NCBI RefSeq assembly: GCF_003248515.1
Contig: NZ_QFOB01000006.1
Location: 248,001 to 312,000, forward strand
Length of the DNA stretch: 64,000 bases
Direction of reading: 5' to 3'
Source: Sphingomonas sp.
GTDB taxonomy: Bacteria > Pseudomonadota > Alphaproteobacteria > Sphingomonadales > Sphingomonadaceae
Shown piece by piece: positions 62,491 to 64,000 of this stretch. The notes below the pieces were generated by a model. That model did not search any database. It was not told the origin of the DNA and worked only from the letters and a program-made list of their open reading frames with translations. Position 1 is the stretch's first letter; the number at the start of each line of letters is the position of its first letter. The position numbers and the translations under genes are program-made.

Positions 62491-62970
62491 CTATTTCTTG
62501 CGGGTGAAATCCACCGAAACGACGTTGGAGCCATCCTCCACCGGCCGCGCGATGACCGGATCATTTTCCGCCGCCGCAATCTCCTCGGGCTGCTGATCGT
62601 CGGCCTGGGCCGAGAAATGCAGCGCGAAATCCACCGCCGGATCATGAAAGGCCGTGATCGCCGCGAACGGGATCGAAAGCTTCGAACCGACCTGATTGAA
62701 GGACAGTCCCACCTCGAAACCGCTCTTCGAGACGTGCAGGTCCCAATAGCGATTCTGGATGACGATCGTCATCTCGTCCGGATAGCGTTCGGTCAGGTGG
62801 CGCGGAATGTCCACGCCGGGCGCCCCCGTCTTGAACGTGATGTAGAAATGGTGCGCGCCGGGCAGTCCGCCCTGCTCGACCTGGCCCAGCACCCGGCCGA
62901 CGACGGCGCGCAGCGCGTCCTGCACGATCTCGTCGTAGGGAATCAGGCTGTCTTGCGGAGTATCGCTCAT
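62491..62970 (-). CDS. sspB: SspB, ClpXP adaptor (alphaproteobacterial type)
   Basis: 159 aa. SspB delivers ssrA-tagged proteins to ClpXP. GAHHFYITFKTGAPGVDIP and ERYPDEMTIVIQNRYWDL form the substrate-binding fold; a flexible acidic linker leads to the C-terminal XB tail VVSVDFTRKK that contacts ClpX. The ATG at 62970 (after AGGTGAG) is preferred over a GTG two codons earlier. Divergent from hisB. Confidence 0.92.
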   Translation of the reverse strand: MSDTPQDSLIPYDEIVQDALRAVVGRVLGQVEQGGLPGAHHFYITFKTGAPGVDIPRHLTERYPDEMTIVIQNRYWDLHVSKSGFEVGLSFNQVGSKLSIPFAAITAFHDPAVDFALHFSAQADDQQPEEIAAAENDPVIARPVEDGSNVVSVDFTRKK

Positions 62971-63057
62971 CGGCACTCACCTGAACTTGGGACAGGAAAG
63001 GGTCAAGCCGCGAGACGCGCATTGCTCCTTTCGCAAGTGCCGTATAGGCGGCTCGCC

Positions 63058-63669
63058 ATGCGCAGCGCCACCATCAGCCGCAAGACAGCCGAGACCGCAA
63101 TCGAGGCAACCGTAAACCTCGACGGAACGGGAAGCTACACCGTCTCCACGGGAATCGGCTTTCTCGATCACATGATCGAGCAATTGTCACGTCACTCGCT
63201 GATCGACATCACCCTCAAGGTGGATGGCGATCTGCACGTCGATCAGCATCACACCACCGAGGACAGCGCCCTCGCGCTGGGCCAGGCGGTGGCAAAGGCT
63301 CTGGGCGATCGGCGCGGCATCACGCGCTATGGCCTGTGCTATGCGCCGATGGACGAGACGCTCTCGCGCGCCGCGATCGATATTTCGGGCCGTCCCTTCC
63401 TCGCCTGGCGCTCCGGCTTCACGCAGGAAAAGCTGGGTGAACTGGATACCGAGCTGATCGAGCACTGGTTCCAGAGCTTCACCGGCGAGGTAGGCATGAC
63501 GCTTCACCTCGAAACGCTCTACGGCAAGAACAACCATCATATCTGCGAAAGCCTGTTCAAGGCGACTGCCCGCGCCCTTCGCCAGGCCGTGGAGATCGAT
63601 CCGCGCAAGGCCGATCAGATCCCGTCGACGAAGGGCACGCTGGGTGGTTCTTCCGGGGATGGCGTCTAA
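63058..63669 (+). CDS. hisB: Imidazoleglycerol-phosphate dehydratase
   Basis: 203 aa, step 6 of histidine synthesis. Mn-site motifs FLDHMIEQLSRHS, DQHHTTEDSALALG and NNHHICESLFKA are intact. It is the monofunctional type, without phosphatase domain. Overlaps hisH by 11 bases. Confidence 0.96.
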   Translation: MRSATISRKTAETAIEATVNLDGTGSYTVSTGIGFLDHMIEQLSRHSLIDITLKVDGDLHVDQHHTTEDSALALGQAVAKALGDRRGITRYGLCYAPMDETLSRAAIDISGRPFLAWRSGFTQEKLGELDTELIEHWFQSFTGEVGMTLHLETLYGKNNHHICESLFKATARALRQAVEIDPRKADQIPSTKGTLGGSSGDGV

Positions 63670-64000
63670 GGTGCTGGCACTGATCGATTATGGTGCCGGC
63701 AATCTCCACTCGGTGGAGAATGCGCTGCGGGCCGCCGGCGGGCGCGACATCCTCGTCACCGCCGATCCCGCCGTCGCGGCCTCGGCGGATCGCATCGTGC
63801 TCCCCGGCGTGGGCGCCTTCGCCAATTGCATGGGGGCGCTCTCCGCCATTCCCGGCATGGTCGAGGCGCTCGACGAAGCGGTGGTCGGCAAGGGCCGCCC
63901 GTTCCTCGGCATTTGCGTGGGCATGCAGCTGATGGCGACGGCGGGCGAGGAGTTCGGCCGCCACAGGGGGCTCGGCTGGATCCCCGGCACGGTCTCCAAG
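63659..64000 (+). CDS. hisH: Imidazole glycerol phosphate synthase subunit HisH (cut by window edge)
   Basis: 114 codons to the window end. Glutamine amidotransferase supplying ammonia to HisF. LIDYGAGNLHSVENAL at the start, LPGVGAFANCMGAL, and the catalytic cysteine in FLGICVGMQLM. The ATG at 63659 lies inside hisB; a GTG at 63671 just after the hisB stop is the alternative. hisA and hisF are presumably beyond the edge. Confidence 0.95.
   Translation, partial: MASKVLALIDYGAGNLHSVENALRAAGGRDILVTADPAVAASADRIVLPGVGAFANCMGALSAIPGMVEALDEAVVGKGRPFLGICVGMQLMATAGEEFGRHRGLGWIPGTVSK

Overview
The window looks like a chromosomal segment from a GC-rich alphaproteobacterium of the Sphingomonadales, most likely Sphingomonas or a close relative. 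The evidence is the interleaved nuo operon with birA behind nuoN, a divergent MarR/EmrAB/NodT efflux set, the gene style (ATGA, GTGA and TGATG stop/start overlaps throughout), and short dispersed palindromes of a kind common in sphingomonads. This assignment is inferred from gene content; no 16S gene is present. Almost everything is ordinary chromosomal DNA. The one clearly decayed patch lies at 30.1-31.5 kb beside a tRNA-Lys gene.

Layout. 1-6.4 kb: the end of metK with a strong terminator, a MarR regulator divergent from an EmrA/EmrB/outer-membrane-channel operon, and a YitT-family protein. 6.4-23 kb: one long minus-strand operon, nuoABCDEFGHIJKLMN followed by birA, encoding respiratory complex I. 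Four non-Nuo reading frames are spliced into it with overlapping stops and starts: a 58-aa membrane protein, a SnoaL-like protein, a 49-aa membrane protein and a secreted 211-aa protein. A Fur-box-like palindrome and a hairpin lie ahead of nuoA. 23-30 kb: suhB-like phosphatase, efp, small secreted proteins, a glycosyltransferase-like protein, an epoxide-hydrolase-like enzyme, and a peptidoglycan group (L,D-transpeptidase, M23 peptidase, DUF882/M15 peptidase).

30-43 kb: two gene remnants and the tail of an IS481-type transposase next to tRNA-Lys(CTT). Then the elongation operon mreBCD-mrdA-rodA, divergent from mutL, a GNAT acetyltransferase with a small phosphatase-like protein, and zapE, a PaaI-type thioesterase and sdhB. 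43-52 kb: rpiB-glyA-nrdR, a decayed GIY-YIG frame, trmJ, rpsD (ribosomal protein S4, broken here by what looks like a 25-nt deletion), an amino-acid permease, transaldolase and glutathione reductase.

52-64 kb: a probable fatty-acid uptake operon (DUF2147, FadL, FadD, MerR regulator) behind a MerR-style promoter palindrome. It is followed by a small heat-shock protein with a sigma-32-like promoter and a ROSE-type RNA thermometer, an orphan 297-aa protein, a secreted subclass-B3-like metallo-beta-lactamase, an M20 peptidase, Nudix, PilZ and SspB proteins, and the start of a his operon (hisB, partial hisH).

Most notable: the rpsD lesion, the thermometer ahead of hsp20, the extra genes inside nuo, the histidine-rich insert in NuoL, the Fur-like site at nuoA, the palindromic promoter of the fatty-acid operon, and two genes whose conserved N-termini point to CTG start codons. 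No CRISPR array, prophage or intact insertion sequence was seen.
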